Positions 10,592 to 19,422 are shown, counted from the first letter of the stretch. The stretch is 32,709 nt of DNA from Gemmatimonadota bacterium (GCA_003221985.1 QHUQ01000129.1:1-32709); one strand, 5' to 3'. The notes: generated from the letters alone by a model not told the origin. Made by a program: numbers and translations.

Positions 10592-12129
10592 TAGGACTTG
10601 AGCTTTTTCAACCACTGCTGGAACTGATCGGCCTCCGCCTCATCCTCGGGCGGCCGCTGCGATCGGCCGGACGTTCTGGCCCCACCCCCCGCCGGTGTTT
10701 TGGGTGACGCACTAGCTCCACCTGCTTCTGCGGCGCCCGCGGCACCCGCCTTCCCACCGGCGAAAAACTCGTCGAATGAAAACCCTCCCGTCTTGCTCCC
10801 ATCCTGCGGAGGCGCGGTTTCAGCGGCGGGTTGCCCGGTGGCGCGGCGCGCGGCTTCGTCGCCAAAGACGGAGTCGAGCGAGATGTGATCGTCAGCGGGA
10901 CGCGACGGCTCGCCGGGGGGCGGCCCGGCGGCATCGAAGGCCGAAGCCAACGTGCTTTGCTCCGAGCGTCGACCCGACCAAATGCCTTTGAGGAACGCCT
11001 GCGCCGAGATCCCCGATCCTTTTCTTCCGCCGGGCGACAATTGTTCGATCTTGCTTTTCAATCGTGAATCGTTGGGACGCTGGGCGAGCAACGCCTGGTA
11101 GACACGCAGCGCATCCTGCTGATGCCCCTGCTTCAGGTACAGCTCCGCCATCGTTTCCGTCAGCACCGGCTCCGCCCGCGACAGCGTCGCCGTATCCGCC
11201 GCACCATCGTCATCGGTCAGGGCGACGGCGGCGGGAACGCGCAGCGCTGGAGCGGGCCGGGGACCGGAAGGGGGGGCGGGAGGAGGTGCTGGTGGTGCTG
11301 GAGGTGCTGGGGGCCGAGCAGGACGGATCTCGTCGTCCGGCATGATAAGCGGCAGATCGACCTGGGGCAGCGCCTCGTCGAGATCGGGCCCTCCCCCTGC
11401 CCCCCGCCCGCCTGAGGGTTCGGGCGCATCCAACTTGAACATCCCGCTGCCTTCGTACTGTGTACGCGCTAGCCCCTCCACCTCCACTTGCTCGATCTGC
11501 TGCGCGTTCAGCTCGACGTCTTCCTGCACTTCCAACCCGTCGGCCTTGGCAGCCTCATGCGCGTTGGGGTTGAAACTGATCGGGTTCTCGAAGTTCTCGA
11601 TGTCGGGCGAGCGTGCCGACGCTGCCGCATTGGGCTTCAACGTCACCGGTTCGGGCGTCTCGTGGTCGACCGCGAAATCGGGCTTCGCCATGGGCGCGGT
11701 TGCGGCCTCGGGCGGGGCAGCAGCGGCCTTCCCCTTGGCGCGGGCCAGCGCTTCCGCGGCGTCGCCGTTCATAGGATCGGCGTTCAGCAGCCGCGACAGC
11801 CACTCGACTTCTTCCCCGTACTTCCCATTGCGCTCCGCTAGCTCGGCGAGGCCGCGCAGCGCGATGATGTTCTCCCCGTCGAGACCGAGAACCTGTTTGA
11901 AGACGCCCAGGGCCGCCGCGTCGTCTTTCTTGTCGACGAGGCACCGGGCGTACACGATGTAGGCGCTGACGTAGTCGGGATGGAGCTTGAGACCGTTCTG
12001 GCAGAGGTCGACCGCGTTATCTATAAGCCCCGCTTTACGATAGGCGTCCGCCAAGGGGGCGAAGTTGCGCCCCTTGGGATTATCACGAAAGCGCGCTTCG
12101 AGCTTGTCGATCTCGCTGGTATAGGCCAC
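10591..12129 (-). CDS. TPR protein with Pro/Ala-rich linker, function unknown
   Basis: A 512-residue soluble-looking protein without signal peptide. Residues ~1-135 hold about three to four tetratricopeptide repeats (KLEARFRDNPKGRNFAPLADAYRKAG; AVDLCQNGLKLHPDYVSAYIVYARC; AALGVFKQVLGLDGENIIALRGLAELAE). A long disordered, acidic and proline-rich middle includes PPAPPAPPAPPPAPPSG. Residues ~330-370 hold another TPR (AELYLKQGHQQDALRVYQALLAQRPND). The C-terminus ends in a short motif, ADQFQQWLKKLKS. The start is a GTG at 12129. It is the first gene of the minus-strand operon that continues into aroQ, with a one-base TAGTG overlap. It probably acts as a protein-interaction scaffold. The layout resembles the larger TPR protein at 15700-18150. 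I do not recognise a specific function. Confidence 0.8.
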   Translation of the reverse strand: MAYTSEIDKLEARFRDNPKGRNFAPLADAYRKAGLIDNAVDLCQNGLKLHPDYVSAYIVYARCLVDKKDDAAALGVFKQVLGLDGENIIALRGLAELAERNGKYGEEVEWLSRLLNADPMNGDAAEALARAKGKAAAAPPEAATAPMAKPDFAVDHETPEPVTLKPNAAASARSPDIENFENPISFNPNAHEAAKADGLEVQEDVELNAQQIEQVEVEGLARTQYEGSGMFKLDAPEPSGGRGAGGGPDLDEALPQVDLPLIMPDDEIRPARPPAPPAPPAPPPAPPSGPRPAPALRVPAAVALTDDDGAADTATLSRAEPVLTETMAELYLKQGHQQDALRVYQALLAQRPNDSRLKSKIEQLSPGGRKGSGISAQAFLKGIWSGRRSEQSTLASAFDAAGPPPGEPSRPADDHISLDSVFGDEAARRATGQPAAETAPPQDGSKTGGFSFDEFFAGGKAGAAGAAEAGGASASPKTPAGGGARTSGRSQRPPEDEAEADQFQQWLKKLKS

Positions 12130-12216
12130 GGCCCCCCGGCCCTAAGTCTATGTGGGAATTGAACGAAGATAGTGTTTGGCCGTCGCTGCTGTCAAATGAC
12201 CGGAGACTCTGTGCGC

Positions 12217-12245
12217 TTGAGTTTGTGCGTTGTGGTTTTTAGACT
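12217..12245 (+). promoter_or_regulatory. Possible sigma-70-type promoter for the ppiD-like gene
   Basis: In the 160-base divergent spacer, TTGAGT (12217-12222) and TAGACT (12240-12245) are separated by 17 bases and lie 45 bases before the plus-strand ATG. Each box matches the consensus at four of six positions. The spacer is also visibly more AT-rich than its surroundings and must contain the promoter of the leftward TPR operon, which I could not pin down. Confidence 0.3.
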
Positions 12246-12289
12246 TATGCCCCTTCACCCCTCCTCTCTGACCGGAGTTCGAAGTCGCC

Positions 12290-14125
12290 ATGCTGCGCAC
12301 GATGCGCTCCAACGCCAAGTGGATCTTTTACATCCTCGCCATCGCCTTCGTGGGGTGGCTCGCCGTCGGGCAAGTGATGAGCATCCTCGGTCCCAGCGGC
12401 AACGTGGTGCTGCGCGTCAATGGCCGCGAATATCAGATCACCGAGTACCAGCAGCGGCTGCAGCTCGCGTACGAGCAATACCGGCAACAGAACGGCACGG
12501 CGCCGCTGACGCGCGAGGAAGAGCAGCAGATTCAGGATCAGGTCATCAATCAGATGATCCAGGAGGCGCTGCTGCAGCAGGAGTACAAGCGCCTCGGGAT
12601 CCGCGTCACGGATGCGGAGATCATCGACGCCGCGCGCACGTCCCCACCGCCCGAGGTGATGCGCGATCCGCAGTTCCAGACCGATAGTCAGTTCGATATC
12701 CGCAAGTGGCAACAGTTCCTCGCGACCAATACCGACCGCCAGCTGCTCGTGCAGATCGAAGCGGTGTACCGCGACCAGATCCCGCGGATCAAGCTGGCGC
12801 AATACCTCACCAGTGACGTCTACATCCCCGACGCGAAGCTGTGGCGCATTTACCGCGATCAGCACGATTCGGTGCGGATCGCGTCGCTCGCCGTCTGGCC
12901 CTACACGATCCAGGACAGCTCGGCGATCAGTGATGCCCAATTGCTGGCCTACCTCGCCAAGCATTCCGACGAGTTCAAGCGGCCGGCGCGCGCGTACGTG
13001 CGCTTCATCGCCCTGCCGCGCATGCCGAACGCCTCGGACACCGCCGCCGCGCGCGCGCATCTCGCGCGTGTGCGCAGCGAGCTGGCGCGCGGCGCGAAGT
13101 TCGAGGACGTGGCGAAGCGCGAGTCGAGCGACACCGTCAGTGGTCAGCGGGGGGGCGATCTCGGCTGGATCAAGCGCAATGAGTCGACGTTCGATGCGCA
13201 ATTCATGCAAGGATTGCGCGGCCTGAAGCCGGGGCAGATCTCCGCCCCGGTGACGACACAGTTCGGCTATCACCTGATCCGCATCGATCAGGAAAAGGGC
13301 GACTCGCTCAAGCTGCGGCACATCCTCATCCCCATCGCGCTGCAGGGAGAGCACCTCGATCAGGTGGAGGCGAAGGCCGACACCCTCGAGCGTGTCGCCG
13401 CCGAGCGCACCGACCCGACCGTCCTGGACAGCACGGCGCGCCGGCTGGGGCTGCAGGTATCGCCGACCTACCAGGTCATCGAAGGGGACCGGTTCACGCT
13501 GGGCCGGTACGTCATTCCGGACGTGAGCGTCTGGGCCTTCGAGGCGCCCGTGGGCGAAACGAGTCCGGTGATCGAGGCGCTGCCCGCCTATTACGTCTTC
13601 CAGCTCGACTCGGTAACGGCCGGCGGCGTGCCGCCACTGCATGAAGTCCGCGCGCGCGTGACCGCGGCGGTGCGTCTCGAGAAGCAGAAGACCCTGGCGC
13701 GCGGGCGCGCGGACTCGCTCGCGGCCGCGCTGCGCGGCATGTCCGACCTGGCGACTGCGGCGACAGCGCGCGGCCTCGCGGTGCAACGCTTCGGTCCGTT
13801 CACCCGGCTGCGGCCGCCAAGTTATCTCGGGCGCGAGCCCGTCGTGGTCGGCACGGCGTTCGGATTGAGCGTCGCGGAACGGAGTCGCGTGCTCGAAGGC
13901 GAGAGCGGCTACTTCATTATCGAGTCATTGGGGCGCAAGAACGCCGATTCAGCCGCATGGATGGCGCAACGGGAGGCACAGCGCACGCAGCTGCGCCAGG
14001 CGGCGCAGCAGGCGCGGATTCAACAGTTCATCGACGGGTTGCGCGCCAAGGCCAAGATCGTCGACCGGCGCAAAGAGATCTACAAGTCTCAAGGCTCGGC
14101 GGACGCCACGAACATCGGCCTCTAG
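12290..14125 (+). CDS. Membrane-anchored peptidyl-prolyl isomerase (PpiD/SurA-like)
   Basis: Parvulin-type folding factor for exported proteins, anchored in the inner membrane and facing the periplasm. The 611 residues start MLRTMRSNAKWIFYILAIAFVGWLAVGQV, a short basic segment followed by one transmembrane helix (~10-30). A SurA_N-like helical domain follows (VLRVNGREYQITEYQQRLQ; QVINQMIQEALLQQEYKRLGI). One PPIC domain lies at about 230-342: GAKFEDVAKRESSD, GGDLGWIKR, LKPGQISAPVTTQFGYHLIRID. A second, degenerate parvulin-like region begins LKLRHILIPI. The C-terminus resembles the PpiD closing domain. This is the only plus-strand gene in the window; its stop is 3 bases from the tatA stop. PpiD is the best match, SurA a lesser alternative. 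Confidence 0.88.
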   Translation: MLRTMRSNAKWIFYILAIAFVGWLAVGQVMSILGPSGNVVLRVNGREYQITEYQQRLQLAYEQYRQQNGTAPLTREEEQQIQDQVINQMIQEALLQQEYKRLGIRVTDAEIIDAARTSPPPEVMRDPQFQTDSQFDIRKWQQFLATNTDRQLLVQIEAVYRDQIPRIKLAQYLTSDVYIPDAKLWRIYRDQHDSVRIASLAVWPYTIQDSSAISDAQLLAYLAKHSDEFKRPARAYVRFIALPRMPNASDTAAARAHLARVRSELARGAKFEDVAKRESSDTVSGQRGGDLGWIKRNESTFDAQFMQGLRGLKPGQISAPVTTQFGYHLIRIDQEKGDSLKLRHILIPIALQGEHLDQVEAKADTLERVAAERTDPTVLDSTARRLGLQVSPTYQVIEGDRFTLGRYVIPDVSVWAFEAPVGETSPVIEALPAYYVFQLDSVTAGGVPPLHEVRARVTAAVRLEKQKTLARGRADSLAAALRGMSDLATAATARGLAVQRFGPFTRLRPPSYLGREPVVVGTAFGLSVAERSRVLEGESGYFIIESLGRKNADSAAWMAQREAQRTQLRQAAQQARIQQFIDGLRAKAKIVDRRKEIYKSQGSADATNIGL

Positions 14126-14128
14126 CGG

Positions 14129-14347
14129 CTACTCGACCAACCGCTTCGGCTTCGCGTCCCGCGGCGGCTCCGCGTCCTCGGACGGGAGCCGGTGAATGCT
14201 GTTCTCCGCGTCGGACAGCGCGCGCTTGAACTCGCGCAGCCCCTTCCCCACCGCCCGGCCCGCCTCCGGCAGCCGGTTGGCGCCGAACACGAGCAGGACG
14301 ATCAGCATCAGAATCAGGATCTCACTGCCGCTCAGATTGCCCAGCAT
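14129..14347 (-). CDS. tatA: Twin-arginine translocase subunit TatA
   Basis: Forms the Tat pore that exports folded proteins. The 72 residues show the canonical layout: short N-terminus, one transmembrane helix (GSEILILMLIVLLVFGANRLPE), the hinge and an amphipathic helix (AGRAVGKGLREFKRALSDAENSI), then a short charged tail. I chose the ATG at 14347 (MLGNLSGSE), which has an AAGGGG ribosome-binding site 8 bases upstream; an adjacent TTG at 14350 would add one residue. The partner tatC domain is about 9.5 kb away at 26.7-27.4 kb. TatB or TatE naming cannot be excluded for such a short family member. Confidence 0.92.
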   Translation of the reverse strand: MLGNLSGSEILILMLIVLLVFGANRLPEAGRAVGKGLREFKRALSDAENSIHRLPSEDAEPPRDAKPKRLVE

Positions 14348-14366
14348 CAACCCGGCCCCTTACTGA

Positions 14367-14388
14367 GTGAGGCGCTTCGGCGCTTCAC
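14367..14388 (+). terminator. Hairpin with UUCG loop downstream of ppiD-like gene
   Basis: The plus strand reads GTGAGGCGC-TTCG-GCGCTTCAC, a 9-bp stem (one G-U pair) closed by a stable UUCG tetraloop. It forms better on the plus-strand transcript than on the minus (A-C mismatch there). There is no following T-run, so it may be only a 3'-end stabiliser or a coincidence. It lies between the DUF4321-like stop and the tatA start. Confidence 0.3.
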
Positions 14389-14436
14389 TGCTCGGCGGCG
14401 GCTGAAGCCCAGATTGCCGAACATGGTTCGCCTTTC

Positions 14437-14709
14437 CTAAAAGAGCGACCGGGCGACGAGGTACGCGATCACGACGCCGACGACCGCCAGCAGCGACACG
14501 TCGAGCCCGATAGGTCCAAGCGTAATCGACATCACGAGCAGATCCAAATGAATCGGTCCGATGGTCGGGGTCACCGCCCAGGTAAACACTTCCTTGGCGG
14601 GACCCTGCGGCAGGAAGCGCCGCAGGAACGCCTGCAGCAGCCCCCCCAGGACAAAGCCTACCGCAAGAACGCTGAGATAGAAAAGGGGGCGGCGAGGTCC
14701 GGGCGGCAC
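14437..14709 (-). CDS. Small membrane protein, DUF4321-like
   Basis: A 90-residue integral membrane protein with two clear hydrophobic segments, LFYLSVLAVGFVLGGLLQAF near the N-terminus and VSLLAVVGVVIAYLVARSLF at the very end, joined by a stretch that includes TIGPIHLDLLVMSITLGPIGLDVSLL. The pattern fits DUF4321 proteins, whose function is not known. The start is a GTG at 14709 that overlaps the polyprenyl synthase stop as TAGTG. The distance to tatA is about 90 bases. Conservation of the overlap suggests co-translation with the synthase. The family assignment is from memory of the pattern and is moderate. Confidence 0.65.
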   Translation of the reverse strand: MPPGPRRPLFYLSVLAVGFVLGGLLQAFLRRFLPQGPAKEVFTWAVTPTIGPIHLDLLVMSITLGPIGLDVSLLAVVGVVIAYLVARSLF

Positions 14710-15698
14710 TAGCTGTGCCGCTCCACGGCGTACGCAATGCTCCCCTGCAGGGCGTCCCGTGCGGGCGAGGGCGGCAACACATCGAGCTCCGCCTCCGCCT
14801 GCTGCGCAATGTCCAGAGCGCGCTGGCGCGCGGTCTCGAGCCCGCCGGCGCTCTCTACCAATCGGATCACGTCGGCGACCAATTCGTCACTCGGCTCGGC
14901 CGCGTCCATCAGCGCGGCGACCACACGCCGACCCTCCGCCGGCATCCGGCCCAGGGCGACAATCAGGGGCAACGTCACTTTGTGCTCGCGCAGATCCAGA
15001 CCGGACGGCTTCCCCGTGACCGCTTCCGGCTCGGTGTAGTCGAGCAGATCATCGGTGATCTGGAACGCCATGCCCAGCAACATCCCGAAGCGCGCCAGCG
15101 CTTGCCGGTGCGCCGCAGCCGCCGTGAGCGCGCCCACCTCGCACGCACCCGACAAGAGCGAGGCGGTTTTGGCGCGAATCAACAGGTCGTACGCGCCCTC
15201 GCCGTACGCGAGCTTGTCGTGGGCTTCGAGCTGGCGCATTTCGCCGACCGTCATTTCATTCGTCACCCGCGCCAGCACGCGCAGCGCTTCTTGGTCGTCG
15301 AGCCGGACCAGCTCGATGATGGCACGCGAATAGAGATAGTCGCCCATGATGACAGCGATCTGATGCGAGAATAATGCGTTGATCGTCGGCAGGCCGCGCC
15401 GCAGCACGGAATGGTCTACCGAGTCGTCATGGACCAGCGTGGCGAGATGGATCAGCTCCACGACCGCGGCGAGCGTGACGGCCCGCGCATCCGCGCACCC
15501 CGCGGCCTGGTGGCTCAGGAGCAGCAACGTGGGCCGGAACAGCTTCCCCTTCATCTGCAGCAGATGATCGTTCACTTCGGTCACGATCGGGAAGTCGGCG
15601 GCGATGACGCGCCGCAGCTCCGCCACGACATGCTCCAGCTCGCCGGCCACCGGCCGCTGCACGTCCCGCAGGCTGACCCGGACGACTTGTTGGCTCAT
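14709..15698 (-). CDS. Polyprenyl diphosphate synthase
   Basis: Elongates isoprenyl diphosphates with IPP units, for quinone side chains or undecaprenyl precursors. The 329 residues start at the ATG read from 15698 (MSQQVVRVSLRDVQRPV), preceded by AAGG. Features: GKLFRPTLLLLSHQAAG, the first Asp-rich motif in LATLVHDDSVDHSVLRRGLPT, GDYLYSRAIIELV, and the second Asp-rich motif in GMAFQITDDLLDYT, followed by GKPSGLDLREHKVTLPLI. These place it with trans long-chain synthases such as octaprenyl/heptaprenyl diphosphate synthase (IspB/HepT-like). Chain length cannot be read with confidence. The open frame continues upstream to 16160, but that part is antisense-frame noise within the neighbouring TPR gene. 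Confidence 0.93.
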   Translation of the reverse strand: MSQQVVRVSLRDVQRPVAGELEHVVAELRRVIAADFPIVTEVNDHLLQMKGKLFRPTLLLLSHQAAGCADARAVTLAAVVELIHLATLVHDDSVDHSVLRRGLPTINALFSHQIAVIMGDYLYSRAIIELVRLDDQEALRVLARVTNEMTVGEMRQLEAHDKLAYGEGAYDLLIRAKTASLLSGACEVGALTAAAAHRQALARFGMLLGMAFQITDDLLDYTEPEAVTGKPSGLDLREHKVTLPLIVALGRMPAEGRRVVAALMDAAEPSDELVADVIRLVESAGGLETARQRALDIAQQAEAELDVLPPSPARDALQGSIAYAVERHS

Positions 15699-15699
15699 G

Positions 15700-18150
15700 C
15701 TATTTCGCCTTGGCGAGCGCCTTGACGCGCTGCTCGGCATCGAGGAAGCGGATATCCACGGCGAAGACGCGGCCGTACAGATCCCGGGCGTCGGCTTTCT
15801 TGCCCTGCTGCTCGAGCGCGCGGCCGAGCCAGTAGAGCACGCCGAGCCGCTCCTGATCGCCGGACGCCGGGAGGTCGAGACCGCGGCGCAGGATCGATTC
15901 GGCGACGCCGAAGGCGCCCTTCTCGAAGAAGCAGATGCCCAACATCTCCGACGTGCGCAGCTTGCCATCGGGAGCGCGCAGCGCCTTCTGCAGCTCCGCG
16001 ATGGCCTCGTCAAGCAGGCCCATCTCCTTGAACGCGACACCGAGATCGTAGTGGGACTGGAAGTCGGTCTCGTCGATGTTTTCGTCGATGCCCTGCTTGA
16101 AGCGCGCCAGCATGTCCTGGAAATCCTGCTCCTCGTCTCCCGTCGGCTCCTCGTCCGCAACGGTCATGCGCGTGTCTTTCGCCGGCGGTCCTTCCTCGTC
16201 GTCGTCACTCAGCATCGAGCCGAGGTCGACGAAATCGCCGTCCAGCGCGGCCTCGTCCCGGACTTTCATCTTGGCGTCTTTCGCCTTGACCTTGCCCTCC
16301 GGCTTCCCCGATTGCGGCGCGACGGCGGGGGCGAGCATCGACAGCGCGCCTTTGGCGCGATCGTTCTTGGGATCGTGCTCCGCGACACGCGCATACACCG
16401 CGCGCGCCTTCTCGGGGAGGTCGGAGCGCAACAACGCGTCGGCCAGCTCGAGGTAGGCGTCGATCAATTTCGCCTTGTCGCCCGCCTTGAATGCGAATTC
16501 CACCGCTTTCTGACGGTGTCGCACGCTGTTCGGGTCGAGCCGCAGCACTTCGTCCACCAGATCGCGCGCGTGCGCGAGGTTGCCGCCGTTCTCGAAGCCG
16601 CCAGTCGCGAGGTCGAGCTCCTCGATGCCGCGTTCCCGATCGCCCTGTTCGATCAGCGCCTCGCCGAGCGCCTGATGTGCTTCGGGATCGTCCGGGTTGT
16701 CGGCGACGTGCGACTCCAGCTCCTCGATCCCCGGCGCCGCGGGCGTCTCTTCGATGTTCGAGAACACCAGCGAGCCCGCCTGGTCCCCCGCGCTGCTGAT
16801 CTCATCGATTCCCAGGTCGATGAAGCCGGACTTGCGCCCGCCGGTGGAAATCGACGTGTCGTCTTCCGTCTGGATGAAGCTGGGGTGCCGCGGTCCCTCG
16901 TCGAGTGCGAGCGGCTGGTCGTCGACATCGTGTCCCGCGTCGGTGGTCGCCGTTTCGAAGTCGGGCTCGAGCTCGAGCGGTGGCACCTCGACCACAGTCT
17001 TGCGCTTCCCCGGTCCTGACGTCGACGTGGGTGCCGAGGGGCGCTTGGGAATCACGGGCTTTACGCGCGGCGGTTCGGGAGCGGCCGCCTTGCCCGCTGG
17101 CTGGCCGAGCGGCTTCAGTTTGGGCGGCGCGGGCTTCTTTGCGGGCGGCGCCGGTGCTTCGATGTTGCCCTCGAGCACCAGGTCCGCGTCCTCCAGGCCG
17201 CTAACCTCGTCCGCGGTCACCTCTGGAGCCGTTGGCTCCAGCTCGGCCATCGGCCCGAGGTCCAGGTCGCTGGGGTTCAGCTCCTCGCGAATCGACGGCG
17301 CGGCGGGACTGCTCGCGCTCATCTGACCAAAGTCCGATCCGGTCGTCTCGAGGCCTTCCAGCATCCCACCGCCCCCACCGCCGCCCGGAGCTTCATCCAC
17401 CAGACTGGTGCTCTCGATCTCGAGCGACTCGTCCGGTTCCGGCACCACTTCCTGAATCAGTTTCTCAGCGACAGGGGGAGGCGGTGGCGCTGCGGGAGCC
17501 TTGGCGGTTTTTGCGACACGCGGCTCGTCGAGGTCGAGAAACACGAGGCTCGACGTTTTCCCCTTCCCGGACTTGCCGAGGTCATCCCCTCCGGGAGGCG
17601 GCAGCGGCTTGGGCGTGCTGACGCGCGCCGACGAGCCGCGCTTCCCGGGATCGGTGCCGTACATCTTGAGATGCTCGGCCAGCATCTCCCGCAAGCTCCC
17701 GCTCTCCGCCGAGATGTCGGTGAATTCCTTCAGAGCAGCGAACGCATGATCGATCTTGCCGATCTTCTGCATGCGCTCGGCATATTCCACGAAGTTCTGC
17801 TTCGCCTCGGCGAGGAATCCCTTTGACGCATAGAGCTTCGCCAGCTTCAAATACGTCGTCTGCCGCGCCGGTGCGTTGCGCAGCACTTTGTTGCACATGG
17901 CGATGGCATTGTTATGGAAGCCCAGCTCGGCGTATTTGTCCACCGCCTGGTCGTAGTAATCGGCGGCCAGGCCGGGGTCCTTCAGTTTGATGTAGAGATC
18001 GCCGATGCGGTTATAAATGGAGAGGTCGGGGTTCGCCTCACCCTCGGATTCCTGACCGCTGAGCACGCTGAGCCAGATCTCGACGGCTTTCTTCGGATCC
18101 TTGGCCTCGAGACCCTTCGCCTTTTCCTTGAGCTGCTCAAGCTTGGACAT
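15700..18150 (-). CDS. Large TPR protein with disordered middle, function unknown
   Basis: 816 residues, no signal peptide or membrane segment. The N-terminus (to ~180) contains TPR-like helices (YNRIGDLYIKLKDPGLAADYYDQAVDKYAELGFHNN; TYLKLAKLYASKGFLAEAKQNF). A long, low-complexity, acidic/Pro/Ala middle contains recurring short hydrophobic motifs (SLVFLDLDEP, SGFIDLGIDEI, SLVFSNIEE, GDFVDLGSMLSDDDEE). Two further TPR blocks follow: EELESHVADNPDDPEAHQALGEALIEQGDRERGIEEL to ~620, and HYDLGVAFKEMGLLDEAIAELQKAL to the end. It lies 2 bases upstream of the polyprenyl synthase. It is probably a cytoplasmic scaffold. The repeated F-x-D-L-type short motifs could be docking peptides, which is speculative. 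Confidence 0.8.
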   Translation of the reverse strand: MSKLEQLKEKAKGLEAKDPKKAVEIWLSVLSGQESEGEANPDLSIYNRIGDLYIKLKDPGLAADYYDQAVDKYAELGFHNNAIAMCNKVLRNAPARQTTYLKLAKLYASKGFLAEAKQNFVEYAERMQKIGKIDHAFAALKEFTDISAESGSLREMLAEHLKMYGTDPGKRGSSARVSTPKPLPPPGGDDLGKSGKGKTSSLVFLDLDEPRVAKTAKAPAAPPPPPVAEKLIQEVVPEPDESLEIESTSLVDEAPGGGGGGGMLEGLETTGSDFGQMSASSPAAPSIREELNPSDLDLGPMAELEPTAPEVTADEVSGLEDADLVLEGNIEAPAPPAKKPAPPKLKPLGQPAGKAAAPEPPRVKPVIPKRPSAPTSTSGPGKRKTVVEVPPLELEPDFETATTDAGHDVDDQPLALDEGPRHPSFIQTEDDTSISTGGRKSGFIDLGIDEISSAGDQAGSLVFSNIEETPAAPGIEELESHVADNPDDPEAHQALGEALIEQGDRERGIEELDLATGGFENGGNLAHARDLVDEVLRLDPNSVRHRQKAVEFAFKAGDKAKLIDAYLELADALLRSDLPEKARAVYARVAEHDPKNDRAKGALSMLAPAVAPQSGKPEGKVKAKDAKMKVRDEAALDGDFVDLGSMLSDDDEEGPPAKDTRMTVADEEPTGDEEQDFQDMLARFKQGIDENIDETDFQSHYDLGVAFKEMGLLDEAIAELQKALRAPDGKLRTSEMLGICFFEKGAFGVAESILRRGLDLPASGDQERLGVLYWLGRALEQQGKKADARDLYGRVFAVDIRFLDAEQRVKALAKAK

Positions 18151-18175
18151 GGAAGGACTAAGATATCGGGGCCAA

Positions 18176-19411
18176 CTAGGCGGGACAAGCCGAACCTGCT
18201 GTCCAGACGTTGCTTACGACGTCTGACCCCAGCCAATACGCGACTTCCCTCCAGTCATCTACCGCGGCTACGACAAGGTCGGCAACGTATCCGGGAGCGA
18301 TTTGGCCGCGCTCGGCGGCGAGCCCGAGCGCCGCAGCGGCATTGATCGTCACCGCCGTCACAGTTTCTGCGTGACGTAGCCCAAGTTGCGAGACGCCGAG
18401 CGCCATCACCAGCGGCAGGCTCGTCGTCGGCGACGTGCCGGGGTTGTAATCGGTGGCCAGCGCGACGGCCGCTCCCGCCTCGATGAGGCGACGCGCCGGC
18501 GCCTGCGTCCGCTTGCCGAGAAAGATCATCGTCGCGGGCAGCAAGACCGCGACGGTCGCACTGGTTGCCAGCGCCTTGATGCCGGCGTCTGAGACGGCGG
18601 CGAGGTGATCCGCCGAGAGCGCGCCCAGCTCGGCGGCGAGCTCGGCCCCGCCCGACCCTTCCAGCTCATCGGCATGGAGCTTCACCGCGAGGCCATGGCG
18701 CCGCGCGGCATTGAGGATCTGGCGGCTTTCGCTCGCGCTGAAGACCCCGGGCTCACAGAACACGTCGCAGCAGCGCGCCAGGCCCTCGCGCGCGACGGTG
18801 GGAATCATGGTTTCACACACGAGCTGGACGTACGCCGCGCGATTGCCGCGATACTCGGGCGGCACCTCGTGCGCGCCGAGAAAGGTCGGGATGAGCGTGG
18901 CCGGCAGCGCATCGGCGAGTCGCCGAATGACGCGGAGCTGCTTCAGCTCCGACTCCAGCTCCAGGCCGTAGCCCGATTTCACCTCGATCGTCGTCGCCCC
19001 ATGCGCAATCAGGGCGCTCAGCCGGGACCGCGTGAGCGCTTCGAGCTCGTCCTCGGTGCGGCTGCGCACATCGCGCACCGATTGCAGTATGCCGCCGCCC
19101 GCGGCCGCAATCGCTTTGTAGTCGACGCCGAGCGCGCGCCGCTCCTGATCGTCGAGCCGAGGGGCACCGAACACGGCGTGCGTGTGACAATCGATGAACC
19201 CCGGAAACAGCACGCCATTTACCTCGACAACCTGTAAGGGCGCAGCATGCTGCGGCCCTGCGGTTGGCGCGTCACGGCGCGGCCCCACCCAGGCAATGCG
19301 TTTTCCGTCGATGAGTACTGCCGCATCGCGCAGCACCTCGACCTCGGCCATCTCACGCCCGCGGCGGGCGCGGGCAGGCCCGCGGCACGTGACGACCTGC
19401 CGCGCGCCCAC
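18176..19411 (-). CDS. hutI: Imidazolonepropionase
   Basis: Hydrolyses 4-imidazolone-5-propanoate to N-formimino-L-glutamate, the third step of histidine catabolism. The 411 residues belong to the amidohydrolase superfamily. Motifs: VLFPGFIDCHTHAVFG (metal-binding His pair), KSGYGLELESELKQLRVIRRL, TFLGAHEVPPEYRGNR, LAVKLHADELEGSGGAELA, SADHLAAVSDAGI and VALATDYNPGTSPTTSLPLVMALG. The start is a GTG at 19411, 11 bases past the hutU stop. It leaves the first beta-strand short, and a non-standard start a few codons upstream (KTLLVGARQ) would fit homologues better, so the N-terminus is uncertain. It is the last gene of hutH-hutU-hutI. Confidence 0.95.
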   Translation of the reverse strand: MGARQVVTCRGPARARRGREMAEVEVLRDAAVLIDGKRIAWVGPRRDAPTAGPQHAAPLQVVEVNGVLFPGFIDCHTHAVFGAPRLDDQERRALGVDYKAIAAAGGGILQSVRDVRSRTEDELEALTRSRLSALIAHGATTIEVKSGYGLELESELKQLRVIRRLADALPATLIPTFLGAHEVPPEYRGNRAAYVQLVCETMIPTVAREGLARCCDVFCEPGVFSASESRQILNAARRHGLAVKLHADELEGSGGAELAAELGALSADHLAAVSDAGIKALATSATVAVLLPATMIFLGKRTQAPARRLIEAGAAVALATDYNPGTSPTTSLPLVMALGVSQLGLRHAETVTAVTINAAAALGLAAERGQIAPGYVADLVVAAVDDWREVAYWLGSDVVSNVWTAGSACPA

Positions 19412-19422
19412 GAGCAGCGTCT

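Noticed and set aside
11270..11335. Tandem GGTGCTGGN-like repeat in the TPR gene
   Set aside because: It is a codon-phased Ala-Pro-Pro low-complexity linker without an inverted partner, unlike the heptamer/octamer arrays.
12245..13786. 513-codon minus-strand frame opposite the ppiD-like gene
   Set aside because: Antisense shadow. The plus strand has a transmembrane anchor and a clear PPIC domain.
15699..16160. Upstream extension of the polyprenyl synthase frame
   Set aside because: Ser/Arg-rich translation with no synthase similarity, lying inside the TPR gene in another frame. The ATG at 15698 with AAGG upstream fits the family start.
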